Shown piece after piece: positions 8,472 through 17,911 of a DNA stretch of 64,000 nt; positions within the stretch are counted from its first letter, which is position 1; every line of letters starts with the position of its first letter. Location of the stretch: contig NZ_JAFEVL010000048.1 in the NCBI RefSeq assembly GCF_016901135.1, positions 682,001 through 746,000 on the forward strand. Reading direction: 5' to 3'. The position numbers and the translations under genes are program-made. The notes below the pieces were generated by a model that had not been told where the DNA came from, did no database searches, and worked only from the letters and a program-made list of their open reading frames with translations. The DNA is from Martinezella lusitana (GTDB lineage Bacteria; Pseudomonadota; Alphaproteobacteria; Rhizobiales; Rhizobiaceae).

Positions 8472-10145
8472 TCAGCCGTTGCCTGCCAGCAGCCGCTTTG
8501 CAGCCGCCCTCGCCTCTTCGGTCACCGATGCGCCTGCAAGCATGCGGGCGATTTCCTCGGTGCGATCCTTCGGCGCCATGGTGGCGACCCGTGTGGAGAT
8601 CTTTTCCGAGCCATCCGCAACGGGGCCTTTGGAGATCAGGAGATGAGTTGCAGCGCGTGCCGCGACCTGCGGCGCATGGGTGACGGAAAGCACCTGCACG
8701 CGATCGGACAGGCGCTTCAGCCGCTGGCCGATGGCATCCGCCACCGCACCACCGACGCCGGTATCGATTTCGTCGAAAACAAGGGTCGGCGCGGAACCGC
8801 GATCGGCCAGCGCCACCTTCAACGCCAAAAGGAAACGCGAGAGCTCGCCGCCGGAGGCGACCTTGGTGATCGGGCCCGGCCGCGTGCCCGGGTTGGTCTG
8901 CACATGGAATTCGACAACGTCTATGCCATCAGCCGTCGCGGCTTCCGAATCGCTGGTGATTTCCACCATGAACCGCGCCCGTTCAAGCTTCAGCGCCGGC
9001 AACTCGGCCATGACGGCTTCGGCAAGTGCTTCACCTGCATGGTGGCGCTTATCAGAGAGGCTGCGGGCGGCCGCATCATATTCCGCCTTGGCAACGGCAA
9101 GCTCGCCGCCCAGACGCGACAGTCTTTCCTCCCCGGCATCGACATCAGCAAGATCGGAAATCATCCGAACGGCCAGTGCCGGAAGCTCGGTCACCGGCAC
9201 CGAATATTTGCGCGAGGCTCCGCGGAGCGCAAATAGACGCTCCTCGACCCGCTCCAGTTCCCGCGGATCGTATTCCGTCTTGCGGAGTGCTGTCTCCACT
9301 TCCATCTGCGCGTTGGAAAGCTGGTCCAGCGCCGCATCGAGCAACGCCACGGTGTCTTCCAGCAGGCCCGGCGCCTCATGGCTCTTGCGCTCCAGCCGGC
9401 GCACCAGCGAGGCAATGTGCGGCACGGGAGACGCATTGCCGTTGAGGAACTCCGAAGCTTCGGCAATGTCACCGGCGATGCGTTCGGCCTTCATCATCCG
9501 CGAGCGGCGTTCGGCCAGATCGTCCTCCTCGCCATCCTGTGGCGATAGCTTCTCCAGCTCCTCGACGGAAGCGCGCAGATAGTCCGCCTCGCGCGCGGCC
9601 TTTTCCACCTGCTCCCTGTGCTTTCGCAATATCCGCTCGGTATCGCGCCAGACCTTATGGAGCCTGCCAACCGCTTGCGCTTCCTCGGCAAGGCCGGCAA
9701 AGGCGTCGAGCAGCATGCGATGCGCATTCGTGTCGACAAGCGCGCGGTCGTCGTGCTGCCCATGAATTTCGACGAGAAGCTGACCCACCTGACGCATGAG
9801 CTGAACGCTCAGCGCCTGATCATTGACGAAGGCCTTGGTGCGGCCGTCTGCAGACTGGATGCGGCGGAAGATCAGGTCGCCGTCGTCATCGATACCATTG
9901 TCGCGCAGCAGCTTGCGGGCCGCATGCTGCGTACCGACATCGAAGACCGCGGTCACCTGGCCGCGATCCTCTCCATGACGCACAAGATCGCCATCGCCGC
10001 GCCCGCCTAGGGCCAGCGACAGACTATCAAGCAGTATGGATTTGCCCGCGCCCGTTTCGCCGGTCAAAACCGAGAGCCCGGACTCGAAGGCAAGATCCAA
10101 CCGCTCGATCAGGACGATATCGCGGATCGAAAGCTGGATCAGCAT
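8472..10145 (-). CDS. recN: DNA repair protein RecN
   Basis: A 557-residue SMC-like ATPase for double-strand break repair. Walker A GETGAGKS lies at about residues 31-38. A long coiled-coil region rich in Glu, Arg and Ala fills the centre. Near the C-terminus are the ABC-type signature (SGGELSRFLLALKVAL) and Walker B (LVFDEIDTGVGG). The length fits the family (about 550). It follows bamD by 6 nt on the same strand, an order common in alphaproteobacteria. No LexA box was recognised upstream, which is expected if it is transcribed with bamD. Confidence 0.97.
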   Translation of the reverse strand: MLIQLSIRDIVLIERLDLAFESGLSVLTGETGAGKSILLDSLSLALGGRGDGDLVRHGEDRGQVTAVFDVGTQHAARKLLRDNGIDDDGDLIFRRIQSADGRTKAFVNDQALSVQLMRQVGQLLVEIHGQHDDRALVDTNAHRMLLDAFAGLAEEAQAVGRLHKVWRDTERILRKHREQVEKAAREADYLRASVEELEKLSPQDGEEDDLAERRSRMMKAERIAGDIAEASEFLNGNASPVPHIASLVRRLERKSHEAPGLLEDTVALLDAALDQLSNAQMEVETALRKTEYDPRELERVEERLFALRGASRKYSVPVTELPALAVRMISDLADVDAGEERLSRLGGELAVAKAEYDAAARSLSDKRHHAGEALAEAVMAELPALKLERARFMVEITSDSEAATADGIDVVEFHVQTNPGTRPGPITKVASGGELSRFLLALKVALADRGSAPTLVFDEIDTGVGGAVADAIGQRLKRLSDRVQVLSVTHAPQVAARAATHLLISKGPVADGSEKISTRVATMAPKDRTEEIARMLAGASVTEEARAAAKRLLAGNG

Positions 10146-10151
10146 CTGTAC

Positions 10152-11003
10152 TCAATCTGACGTGCCAAGAAGAAGTTTCTTGCCTGCTCTGGAAATCCAA
10201 GAACCTGTGTTTTCGCTCGGCTCGACACCGCCGCTCTTCAGCAGCTTATATGAGTCGGCATACCAGCGGCTATCCGGATAATTGTGGCCGAGAACAGCGG
10301 CTGCCGTCTGCGCCTCCGGAACGATGCCCATGGCGTAATAGGCTTCGACCAGGCGCGCCAGAGCTTCCTCGATCTGATTCGTGGTCGGATACTGCTCGAT
10401 GACCACGCGGAAGCGGGCGATCGCGGCAAGATAATCCTTGCGCTCGAGATAGTAGCGCCCGATCTGCATTTCCTTGCCGGCGAGCTGGTCGCGGGCAAAG
10501 CGAATCTTCTCCTGCGCATCGCTGACATATTGCGATTTCGGATAGTTGTTGACGAGCTTGGTCATCGCCTCGATCGTCTGCTGCGCCGCACGCTGATCCT
10601 GCGTCACGTTGACAATCTGCTTGGCGTAGGACGAACCGACCAGGTACTGGACATAGTCAGCATCCTCGGAGCCGGGATATTGCTTGAGATAGCTATTGCC
10701 TGTCTGCACGGCATCGTCATAGCGACCTGTGCGGTACTTCACGAAAGTGCTCATCACCATCGCCTTGCGCGCCCATTCCGAGAATGGCTGCTGCTGGTTG
10801 ATGGCATCGAACTTTTTACCGGCCTCCGTCATATTGCCTGCCTTGATGTTGGCAAGGCCCTGATTATAGAGCAATTCCGGCGGGTCGGTCTCGACACCGA
10901 GCTTGGTGATGTCGATATCCTTTTTCGTATTACAACCCGTCACCACCGCACCGGTACCGGCCAGGAGAAGCGATACGAGCAAAGCCCGTGTTGTAATCTT
11001 CAT
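10152..11003 (-). CDS. bamD: Outer membrane assembly lipoprotein BamD
   Basis: A 283-residue lipoprotein. The signal peptide ends in a VTGC lipobox with C24 as the lipidated residue. The mature part carries TPR-like helical repeats (ELLYNQGLANIKAGNMTEAGKKFDAI, YDDAVQTGNSYLKQYPGSEDADYVQYLVG, YLAAIARFRVVIEQYP). BamD is an essential part of the BAM complex that inserts beta-barrel proteins into the outer membrane. The start at 11003 is chosen because it begins directly at the basic signal-peptide N-region; an in-frame start 8 codons upstream is possible. It lies between lpxC and recN, the usual alphaproteobacterial order. Confidence 0.95.
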   Translation of the reverse strand: MKITTRALLVSLLLAGTGAVVTGCNTKKDIDITKLGVETDPPELLYNQGLANIKAGNMTEAGKKFDAINQQQPFSEWARKAMVMSTFVKYRTGRYDDAVQTGNSYLKQYPGSEDADYVQYLVGSSYAKQIVNVTQDQRAAQQTIEAMTKLVNNYPKSQYVSDAQEKIRFARDQLAGKEMQIGRYYLERKDYLAAIARFRVVIEQYPTTNQIEEALARLVEAYYAMGIVPEAQTAAAVLGHNYPDSRWYADSYKLLKSGGVEPSENTGSWISRAGKKLLLGTSD

Positions 11004-11258
11004 GCTTTCAGACCTTGCAAAACCCATCGGATGACTTGTCCCACTAGCCGTCGTTGCGGAAACGGCGTTCTCTCGCTGGCGTTTCTAGCCGCAAAAACAC
11101 CATCAGGGCAACGCAATGATGATGCATTAACGCATTTTTGTGGCGAAGACCGCATATCAGCAGGCTTAATCACTGTTTTGACTGGGAATTCTTTCGCCGG
11201 TCTCCCTGGCTTCGATGTCCTGCACCGACCGAAGGCAAACCTCGCGAATCTCCCGCCC
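11004..11258. other. Intergenic region upstream of bamD
   Basis: Together with the lpxC terminator next to it, this forms a gap of about 310 bases between lpxC and bamD. I see no gene in it. The bamD promoter should lie here, but no clear -35/-10 pair was recognised. Confidence 0.45.
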
Positions 11259-11288
11259 AAAAAAAGAGCCGCTCCTCATCGGAGCGGC
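11259..11288 (-). terminator. Rho-independent terminator of lpxC
   Basis: On the minus strand an 8-bp stem GCCGCTCC/GGAGCGGC (11288-11281 with 11275-11268) is followed by TCTTTTTTT. It lies 27 nt after the lpxC stop. Confidence 0.92.
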
Positions 11289-11315
11289 GTCGTTTGCTGT
11301 CTGAACGTCTGAAGA

Positions 11316-12272
11316 TCACGCCGACCAGGGCGCGAATTCCGGCGCGTTGACCGGAACGAAATCGCGGCTGTGAGCACGCTGACGCGGCGCCGATGTCTCG
11401 ACGACATCGTAGGCGCTGGGATCGCTGAGCAATGCCTTCAGAGCATTCGCATTCATACGATGGCCGCCGCGATAGGAACGGTAATGACCGATGAACTGCG
11501 CACCTGCCATCGCCAGATCGCCAACGGCATCGAGTGCCTTGTGACGAACGAATTCGTCCTTGGCGTAACGCAGACCCTCAACGTTGATGACCGTATTGTC
11601 GTCGGAGATGACAACGGAATTTTCCAACGACGAACCCAGCGCGTGACCCGAAGCCCAGAGGCGTTCGACATCGCGCATGAAACCGAAAGTGCGAGCGCGC
11701 GACAGTTCGGTCTTGAAGGTCTCGGCGGTCAAGTCGCCTTCCCACTTCTGCCGGCCGATCAGCGGGCATTCAAAATCGATCTCGACCTCGAACCGCGTGC
11801 CGTCATACGGACGGAATTCGCACCAGGAGCCGCCAGCCTCGATACGCACCGGCTTGGTAACCCGGATGTAACGACGCTTGACGCCAAGCGAAACGATACC
11901 GACCTGCTCGATGGCCTCGATGAACGGAAAGGAACTGCCGTCCATGATCGGCATTTCAGCGCCCGTAACTTCGATGACGACATTGTCGAGACCAACAGCG
12001 TAGATAGCCGCCATGACATGCTCCACAGTCGCGACGGAGCGCGACGGCGAGAAGCCGAGAACGGTGCAGAGATCCGTATTGCCAACCTGCGAGGAAACGG
12101 CGCGCAGTTCCGTCACGTCGCCATTGTCATGCAGACGCTGGAAAACAATGCCGGTACCAGCCTCGGCTGGATAGAAAGTGATCGACACATCGGCGCCAGA
12201 ATGAACGCCTATACCCGAAAGTGTCACGGGGTTTGCAATGGTGGTCTGAAAACCCAGCAATCCGATTGCCAT
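11316..12272 (-). CDS. lpxC: UDP-3-O-acyl-N-acetylglucosamine deacetylase LpxC
   Basis: A 318-residue zinc deacetylase that carries out the committed step of lipid A synthesis in the cytoplasm. Metal and catalytic motifs are present: H85 in TVEHVMAAIY, the HKALDAVGDL segment with the second His and the Asp ligand, and the catalytic His in GGHRMNAN. Length is normal (about 300-320). It ends the dcw cluster behind ftsZ, as in many proteobacteria, but has its own leader of 330 nt and its own terminator, so it is probably a separate transcription unit. Confidence 0.97.
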   Translation of the reverse strand: MAIGLLGFQTTIANPVTLSGIGVHSGADVSITFYPAEAGTGIVFQRLHDNGDVTELRAVSSQVGNTDLCTVLGFSPSRSVATVEHVMAAIYAVGLDNVVIEVTGAEMPIMDGSSFPFIEAIEQVGIVSLGVKRRYIRVTKPVRIEAGGSWCEFRPYDGTRFEVEIDFECPLIGRQKWEGDLTAETFKTELSRARTFGFMRDVERLWASGHALGSSLENSVVISDDNTVINVEGLRYAKDEFVRHKALDAVGDLAMAGAQFIGHYRSYRGGHRMNANALKALLSDPSAYDVVETSAPRQRAHSRDFVPVNAPEFAPWSA

Positions 12273-12528
12273 ATAAGTTCTGCCTTCGTCTATCTGATCC
12301 AGGCCGGGCGGTCATCTTCGGACGCTTACCTTATTGCCGGTTCAGTCTGTTAATCATGCTGCAGGCGCCACATACGTTCATCATTGAATGTGATTCCGCA
12401 GGCTTGCTTGGTAACTACATACGCGCCGAGGCATCGCATTCCAAATCACTGTTTCTTTCGCTTTGTTACGAAAGCAGTTGCTTGAATTTGCAGGATAATT
12501 TCAGATACGACAACGAGCCTAAAATAAG
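12273..12528. other. Intergenic region between ftsZ and lpxC
   Basis: With the ftsZ terminator this gap spans about 330 bases. It is more AT-rich than the flanking genes and probably contains the lpxC promoter. I recognise no gene or defined operator in it. Confidence 0.45.
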
Positions 12529-12558
12529 GAAAACCGGGACCTTTCGGCCCCGGTTTTC
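12529..12558 (-). terminator. Rho-independent terminator of ftsZ
   Basis: A 13-bp near-perfect stem (12529-12541 with 12545-12558; a single G-U type mismatch) with T-runs on the minus-strand side, 45 nt after the ftsZ stop. Confidence 0.88.
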
Positions 12559-12602
12559 TCAAAGATGGTTAGCAACCTATTAAAAGGCCGCCCAATATTG
12601 GC

Positions 12603-14333
12603 TCAGTTCGACTGACGGCGCAGGAAGGCCGGAATTTCGAGCTGATCGTCTTCATGGCTCGTCATGCGTGCTGCTGGAACCTGACGGCCCTGATCGTCGA
12701 GCTGGCCGCGACGCGGTGCGTAGAGGCTCGCTTCCGGCGACGGTGCACGACGCTGCTGCGGAGCGGCGGCGGCCGGAGCCATCATATCGTCGAAAGCAGG
12801 ATCTTCTTCGCGACGACCAAGCGAATTGGTGATTCGCTTCAGCAGGCCCATGGGACCGCGCTCCTCGGCAGCCTGAGCGGCGACCGGCTGGGCACGATGT
12901 TCCATTTCGGCCTTAACCACCGGCGGGAAGTCTTCCACCTTCGGCATGCGGACCTGCTCGGGAGCCTGACGGATGATCGGCTGCTGCTGCATGACCGGCG
13001 CCGGCTGCGGCTGAACCGGAGCCTGACGGACGGGCTGAGCTTCCGGCGCTGCCGCAAAGATGCGGCTCTGCGGACGGAAGTTCTCCTCAGGCGCTGAAGC
13101 CTGCGGCATGACCGGCTGCTGCTGAACATGGGGCTGACGACCCATCTGGATTTCCAGTTCGCGTTCCAGGTCGGCTTCGGCAGCGCGAATGGTCTGGGCA
13201 ACCGGGTCGATGGCGCGAGGAGCGGGTGCGGCAGCCTGTGCGGTGTGGGCCTGCGCGACATGGGCAGGCTGAGCTGCGGCCGCTGCCGGGGCGGCGGCCG
13301 CGGAAGGACGGATAGCCGGCTTCGCGACCGGGCGGAATTCCATGCCCCTGTCGGCCGCTTCGTTCATCGCACGGTCAATACCCGTTGCAACGACGGAGAC
13401 GCGGATGATGCCCTCGAGCGATTCGTCGAAGGTGGCGCCGAGGATGATGTTGGCGTCCGGATCGACTTCTTCGCGGATGCGGGTCGCAGCCTCATCGACT
13501 TCGAACAGGGTGAGGTCGCGACCACCGGTGATCGAGATCAGCAGGCCCTGTGCGCCCTTCATCGAGGTTTCGTCGAGCAGTGGGTTGGCGATGGCGGCTT
13601 CTGCAGCCTGCATCGCGCGGCCCTGGCCGGAAGCCTCGCCGGTACCCATCATGGCGCGGCCCATTTCGCGCATGACCGAGCGGACGTCGGCGAAGTCGAG
13701 GTTGATGAGACCTTCCTTCACCATCAGGTCGGTGATGCAGGCAACGCCCGAATAAAGAACCTGGTCGGCCATCGAGAACGCGTCGGCGAAAGTCGTCTTG
13801 TCGTTGGCGATGCGGAACAGATTCTGGTTCGGGATGACGATCAGCGTGTCGACCGACTTCTGCAGTTCCTGGATGCCCATTTCGGCGAGACGCATGCGGC
13901 GGCCGCCTTCGAAGTGGAACGGCTTGGTGACGACGCCGACGGTCAGGATGCCCTTGTTGCGGGCGGCCTGCGCGACAACAGGCGCTGCACCCGTGCCCGT
14001 GCCGCCGCCCATGCCGGCGGTGACGAAGCACATGTGCGTACCGTTGAGGTGATCGATGATCTCATCGATGCATTCCTCGGCAGCTGCGCGGCCGACTTCC
14101 GGCTGCGAACCGGCGCCGAGGCCTTCTGTGACGTTGACGCCGAGCTGGATGATCCGCTCGGCCTTCGTCATCGTCAGCGCCTGCGCGTCGGTGTTGGCGA
14201 CGACGAAATCGACGCCCTGCAAGCCTGCCGTGATCATGTTGTTGACGGCATTGCCGCCGCCGCCGCCGACACCGAACACGGTGATACGCGGCTTAAGCTC
14301 GGTGATGTCTGGCTTATGCAGCTTGATAGTCAT
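12603..14333 (-). CDS. ftsZ: Cell division protein FtsZ
   Basis: A 576-residue tubulin-like GTPase that polymerises into the division ring. The GTP-binding signature GGGTGTG is at residues 109-115 and the T7-loop region (NLDFADVRSVM) follows. The globular core ends near residue 320. It is followed by about 240 residues of Q-, P- and A-rich linker and then the conserved C-terminal peptide (LEIPAFLRRQ) that binds FtsA and other partners. Enterobacterial FtsZ is about 385 residues, and the long linker is typical of Rhizobiaceae. It is 103 nt downstream of ftsA and ends with a strong terminator. Confidence 0.98.
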   Translation of the reverse strand: MTIKLHKPDITELKPRITVFGVGGGGGNAVNNMITAGLQGVDFVVANTDAQALTMTKAERIIQLGVNVTEGLGAGSQPEVGRAAAEECIDEIIDHLNGTHMCFVTAGMGGGTGTGAAPVVAQAARNKGILTVGVVTKPFHFEGGRRMRLAEMGIQELQKSVDTLIVIPNQNLFRIANDKTTFADAFSMADQVLYSGVACITDLMVKEGLINLDFADVRSVMREMGRAMMGTGEASGQGRAMQAAEAAIANPLLDETSMKGAQGLLISITGGRDLTLFEVDEAATRIREEVDPDANIILGATFDESLEGIIRVSVVATGIDRAMNEAADRGMEFRPVAKPAIRPSAAAAPAAAAAQPAHVAQAHTAQAAAPAPRAIDPVAQTIRAAEADLERELEIQMGRQPHVQQQPVMPQASAPEENFRPQSRIFAAAPEAQPVRQAPVQPQPAPVMQQQPIIRQAPEQVRMPKVEDFPPVVKAEMEHRAQPVAAQAAEERGPMGLLKRITNSLGRREEDPAFDDMMAPAAAAPQQRRAPSPEASLYAPRRGQLDDQGRQVPAARMTSHEDDQLEIPAFLRRQSN

Positions 14334-14436
14334 TGTACCCGTTCCTTCTCTCTATGGCCGCATCGCCACGCCGGCCAATTCACTCGATTTCACTTGCCTG
14401 ACGCCTACCCCGGAAAGACTTGCCGGGATCAGGCAT

Positions 14437-15768
14437 TCAAAAACTCTCTTTCAGCCATTGGCCGACGCGGCCGATCCGGCTGTTGTTACCCCCAAGCGAC
14501 GAGAGCAAGCCGCTGCTCGGCGCATGTGTCTCCATGTCCGCAACCTGCGGATAGATCATCAGGCCCACTGCCGTCGAAAACGCCGGCCCCTTGGCCGCGG
14601 TCGGCAGGCCGGATACGCCCATGGGGCGGCCGATGCGGACATTGCGGGCAAGAACACGGCGCGCCACATCGGGCAGGCCGGTCAACTGGCTGGCACCGCC
14701 AGTCAGGACGACGCGCTTGCCGACGATCGGGCTGAAGCCCGAGCGCTGAATGCGATCGCGGATCAGTTCGAGGGTTTCCTCGATGCGGGCCTTGACGATG
14801 CGCGACACCAGAGCCTTGGGCACCTGTGTCGGCTGATCGCGCTCATCCTCGCCGATCGGCGGAATGGAAATCAGTTCGCGCTCGTCCGAGGAGTTCGCCA
14901 GCGCCGAAGCGTGCACAACCTTCAGCCGCTCGGCATCCTCGATGCGGGTCGAAAGGCCTCGGGCAAGATCGGTGGTCACATGATGACCGCCAAGGCTGAC
15001 GGCATCGGTATGCACCAGCTTGCCTTCGGCAAAGACCGAGATCGTCGTCGTGCCGCCACCCATGTCGATGGCGGCGCAACCGAGCTCGACTTCGTCATCG
15101 ACGAGAGCGGCAAGGCCGCTGGCATAAGGGGTCGCCACCATGCCCTCGACCGACAGATGCGCGCGATTGATGCAGAGCTCGAGATTGCGGAGCGCCGCGC
15201 GCTCCGCCGTCACGACATGCATGTCGACACCCAGCACATCGCCGAACATCGCCAGCGGATCGCGAATGCCGCGCTCGCCATCAAGGGAATAACCGGTCGC
15301 CAGCGAATGCAGGACGGCACGCTCCTGGCGGATCGACTGCTGGCAGGCTGCGGCCAACACCTTCTTGAGATCGTTGGCTTCGACCTCCTGACCGCCCAGA
15401 TCGATCGTTGCGGTATAGATATCGCTGCCGAGGCGTCCGGCGGAAACATTGACGATCAGGCTATCGACGGTAAGGCCGGCCATGCGCTCGGCCGCATCGA
15501 CAGAGAGCCGGACCACGCTTTCCAGCGCATCGAGATCGGCGATCACGCCGGTCTTGATGCCGCGGGAACGCTGATGGCCGATGCCGATGATCTCGATATT
15601 ATGCGTGCGGTTCGGGAGAACCTGGCTCTCCTCGCGCGGCGTCAGCCGACCGATCATGCAGACGACCTTCGTCGAGCCGATGTCGAGGACCGATACGATA
15701 TGCGACCGCTTCGAGGACAGCGGCTTCAACCGAGGCAGGCCAAAATGGGACGAACCGAACAAGCTCAT
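14437..15768 (-). CDS. ftsA: Cell division protein FtsA
   Basis: A 443-residue actin-like ATPase. The N-terminal phosphate-1 motif is VLDIGSTKVVCMIG, the phosphate-2 motif is AAIDMGGGTTTISVF and the adenosine motif is VVLTGGASQLTGL. The last residues (GRVGQWLKESF) form the amphipathic helix that anchors FtsZ filaments to the membrane. It begins within the ftsQ stop codon (4-nt ATGA overlap), so the two are translationally coupled. Length is slightly above the E. coli protein (420). Confidence 0.97.
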   Translation of the reverse strand: MSLFGSSHFGLPRLKPLSSKRSHIVSVLDIGSTKVVCMIGRLTPREESQVLPNRTHNIEIIGIGHQRSRGIKTGVIADLDALESVVRLSVDAAERMAGLTVDSLIVNVSAGRLGSDIYTATIDLGGQEVEANDLKKVLAAACQQSIRQERAVLHSLATGYSLDGERGIRDPLAMFGDVLGVDMHVVTAERAALRNLELCINRAHLSVEGMVATPYASGLAALVDDEVELGCAAIDMGGGTTTISVFAEGKLVHTDAVSLGGHHVTTDLARGLSTRIEDAERLKVVHASALANSSDERELISIPPIGEDERDQPTQVPKALVSRIVKARIEETLELIRDRIQRSGFSPIVGKRVVLTGGASQLTGLPDVARRVLARNVRIGRPMGVSGLPTAAKGPAFSTAVGLMIYPQVADMETHAPSSGLLSSLGGNNSRIGRVGQWLKESF

Positions 15769-16697
15769 GTATCCTGCCCTGCTTTCTTCAAAGCCTTGTT
15801 TCTAGCATCAACGGCAGCTTCACGGCGAACCGCTGCGTCCGGGGTCAATTCAATGGCGGTACGATCGCCGAGACGGAGATCAACGGCGGCGATGTCGCGC
15901 TGCAGAAGGTTCTGATCCTTGTCGAGCTTGGTCAGCCGTGCGAGCGCGCCATCGATATTGTCTTCCGGCAATTTGATGATCACGCCGTTGTCGAGATAAA
16001 GATCCCACCGGCGACCGGCGACGCGCACGAAAGCCCTCACATGGTCGCGGATATCCTGCCACTTGGCGAATTCGTCATCGATGGAAGCGGCTGCCGTTTC
16101 AGCATCGCGGCCGACGAAGAGCGGCAGCTTTGCGAACTTGTTGTCGCGCAGTGGTGCGATCACGCTACCGTCCTTCTGGATCAGCGAAAGCTCGGAGCCA
16201 TGCTGCCAGATGGCATAGGCCTTGCGCTCCGTCAGCTTCACCTCGACAGTCCTAGGATAGACCTTGCGGACCTCGACGCTCTGCACCCAGGGCAGATTGG
16301 TGATCTTCTGCCGAGCCGCATCCGCATCGAGAGCGACCAGCGACGTCGTGCCATCCAAACCGAGCAATTGCAGGATCTCGATTTCCGAGGTTTCGTCGTT
16401 GCCGGAAACCTTCACGTCCTCGATGGCGAAACCGGCAGCCGACGTCGTCGCCTCGGCGACCGCCTGGCTATGCCCGCCGATCGACATGCCGTAGAGACCC
16501 GTCGCAGCCAAGAGCACAAGGGTGGAAACCGTGCCCGTATGAGCCGGAATGTTGACGCGGCCCGAGCCGAGACTGACCAGGAAGCGCACCGCCCGGCGCA
16601 TCGGGCGCGGCAGCACGAACGTATCCTCGACGTCGTCGATGGCGAGCGGGACGCGATGACGGGACCGCCTCATATTTTTGACCGTCAGCGCAAACAA
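15765..16697 (-). CDS. ftsQ: Cell division protein FtsQ
   Basis: A 310-residue bitopic membrane protein: a basic cytoplasmic N-terminus, one membrane segment (VSTLVLLAATGLYGMSIGG), a POTRA domain (FAIEDVKVSGNDETSEIEIL) and a beta domain. It scaffolds the divisome through FtsB/FtsL. I chose the TTG at 16697 because GGAGGA (16704-16709) sits 6 nt upstream. A GTG at 16718 would add 7 residues but has no such site. Either start lies inside the end of ddl, so the two genes are coupled. Confidence 0.93.
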   Translation of the reverse strand: MFALTVKNMRRSRHRVPLAIDDVEDTFVLPRPMRRAVRFLVSLGSGRVNIPAHTGTVSTLVLLAATGLYGMSIGGHSQAVAEATTSAAGFAIEDVKVSGNDETSEIEILQLLGLDGTTSLVALDADAARQKITNLPWVQSVEVRKVYPRTVEVKLTERKAYAIWQHGSELSLIQKDGSVIAPLRDNKFAKLPLFVGRDAETAAASIDDEFAKWQDIRDHVRAFVRVAGRRWDLYLDNGVIIKLPEDNIDGALARLTKLDKDQNLLQRDIAAVDLRLGDRTAIELTPDAAVRREAAVDARNKALKKAGQDT

Positions 16698-17611
16698 GAC
16701 GCGTCCTCCACCATCCACCGGAGAAATTCACCAAAAGCGTAGCCGGCGTGAGCGGCCATTTCGGGCACCAATGAGGTAGGCGTCATGCCCGGCTGGGTAT
16801 TGATCTCCAGCCAAACAAGTTCATCCTCTTCGGAAAAGCGATCGTCAAAACGGAAGTCAGACCGACTGACGCCACGGCAGCCGATAGCTTCATGCGCCCT
16901 TAACGATAATGTTTGTATGTTTTGGTAAAGATTTGGTGAAATTTCCGCCGGAAGCACATGTTTTGATCCACCCTGGGCGTACTTGGCGTCATAATCATAG
17001 AAACTGTGGCCAAGCGGCACGATCTCAGTGACGCCGAGAACCTTGTCGCCCATCACCCCACAGGTCAGCTCGCGACCGTGAATATAACGCTCGACCAGCA
17101 CTTCATCGCCATAGCGCCACTCCGAAGACGTGATGATCTGCGGCGGATGCGCCTGATCCTCCTTGACGATGACGACACCAAAGCTCGACCCTTCGCGCAC
17201 TGGCTTGACGACATAGGGCGGCTTCATCGGATGCTCGCCGGCAATGCCGAAACGATCCATGACGATCGAACTGGCAACGGGAATGCCGGCCGCCGCGGCA
17301 ACCGTCTTTGCGCGGGACTTGTCCATCGCGAGAGCGGAAGCAAGCACGCCGGAATGCGTATAGGGGATCTGCAAATATTCAAGAATGCCCTGGATAGTGC
17401 CGTCCTCGCCGAACGGACCATGCAGGGCATTAAAGACCACGTCGGGCTTCAGCTCGACCAGACGGCTGGCAACGTCGCGCTCCACGTCAATTCGGGTAAC
17501 CTGAAACCCTTCGGTCTCTAGGGCATCAGCACATGCCTTTCCCGAGGAAAGGCTGACGGGCCTTTCCGAGGAAAATCCGCCCAAAAGGACAGCCACATGC
17601 TTGCCACCCAT
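16685..17611 (-). CDS. ddl: D-alanine--D-alanine ligase
   Basis: A 308-residue ATP-grasp enzyme joining two D-alanines for the peptidoglycan precursor. Visible signatures are VAVLLGGFSSERPVSL at the N-terminus, NALHGPFGEDG, the glycine-rich loop VREGSSFGVVIVKE and the metal-binding EINTQPGMTPTSLVPEMA. The length matches DdlB. The ATG at 17611 is chosen, with GGGGGT upstream; a TTG one codon earlier is also possible. It heads the ddl-ftsQ-ftsA-ftsZ block. In the usual dcw order murB would be directly upstream, but here aqpZ and a transporter intervene. Confidence 0.96.
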   Translation of the reverse strand: MGGKHVAVLLGGFSSERPVSLSSGKACADALETEGFQVTRIDVERDVASRLVELKPDVVFNALHGPFGEDGTIQGILEYLQIPYTHSGVLASALAMDKSRAKTVAAAAGIPVASSIVMDRFGIAGEHPMKPPYVVKPVREGSSFGVVIVKEDQAHPPQIITSSEWRYGDEVLVERYIHGRELTCGVMGDKVLGVTEIVPLGHSFYDYDAKYAQGGSKHVLPAEISPNLYQNIQTLSLRAHEAIGCRGVSRSDFRFDDRFSEEDELVWLEINTQPGMTPTSLVPEMAAHAGYAFGEFLRWMVEDASCLR

Positions 17612-17702
17612 CAATACCCCCAGGGTTTACAGTCTCTTCTCTGCGTCCGCTCGACCTCGCCTACAGCGATTCTCGCCCCGCTTTCCATGGTCCGATTAGA
17701 AC

Positions 17703-17735
17703 GACATTAAGGTTAATGAAGCGTTTACTTTCGTT
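17703..17735. promoter_or_regulatory. TTAA-rich CtrA-like region upstream of ddl
   Basis: This AT-rich segment about 100 nt upstream of ddl contains TTAA half sites, among them TTAA-N7-TTTAC and a nearby GTTAAC. CtrA is known to regulate ftsQAZ promoters in Caulobacter and rhizobia. Here the fit to consensus is imperfect and the assignment is inference. Confidence 0.3.
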
Positions 17736-17844
17736 AACTTTCGGTCGCTCTACCGATGGCCGGTTTTCTCGAATCAAATCGACTTAAAGAATTCTGCCAT
17801 TGGAATCAGAGAGTTGCTACATTTGAATGTCGACATTTAGGTTT

Positions 17845-17886
17845 TTTTAAACAAAGAGGCCCGCATCGAGGGGTCCGATGCGGGCC
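17845..17886 (-). terminator. Rho-independent terminator of aqpZ
   Basis: Perfect 11-bp stem (17886-17876 with 17868-17858 on the minus strand) followed by TCTTTGTTT, 25 nt after the aqpZ stop. Confidence 0.9.
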
Positions 17887-17911
17887 TGAAAGTCTTAAAC
17901 CGAGGCTGATC

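Noticed and set aside
13128..14735. A 535-codon open frame on the plus strand opposite ftsZ
   Set aside because: It is a mirror of the FtsZ coding frame, with low-complexity composition and no ribosome site.
14056..15915. A 619-codon open frame on the plus strand opposite ftsA and ftsQ
   Set aside because: It has no family motifs, the minus-strand frames are unmistakable FtsA/FtsQ, and GC-biased third positions keep antisense frames open.
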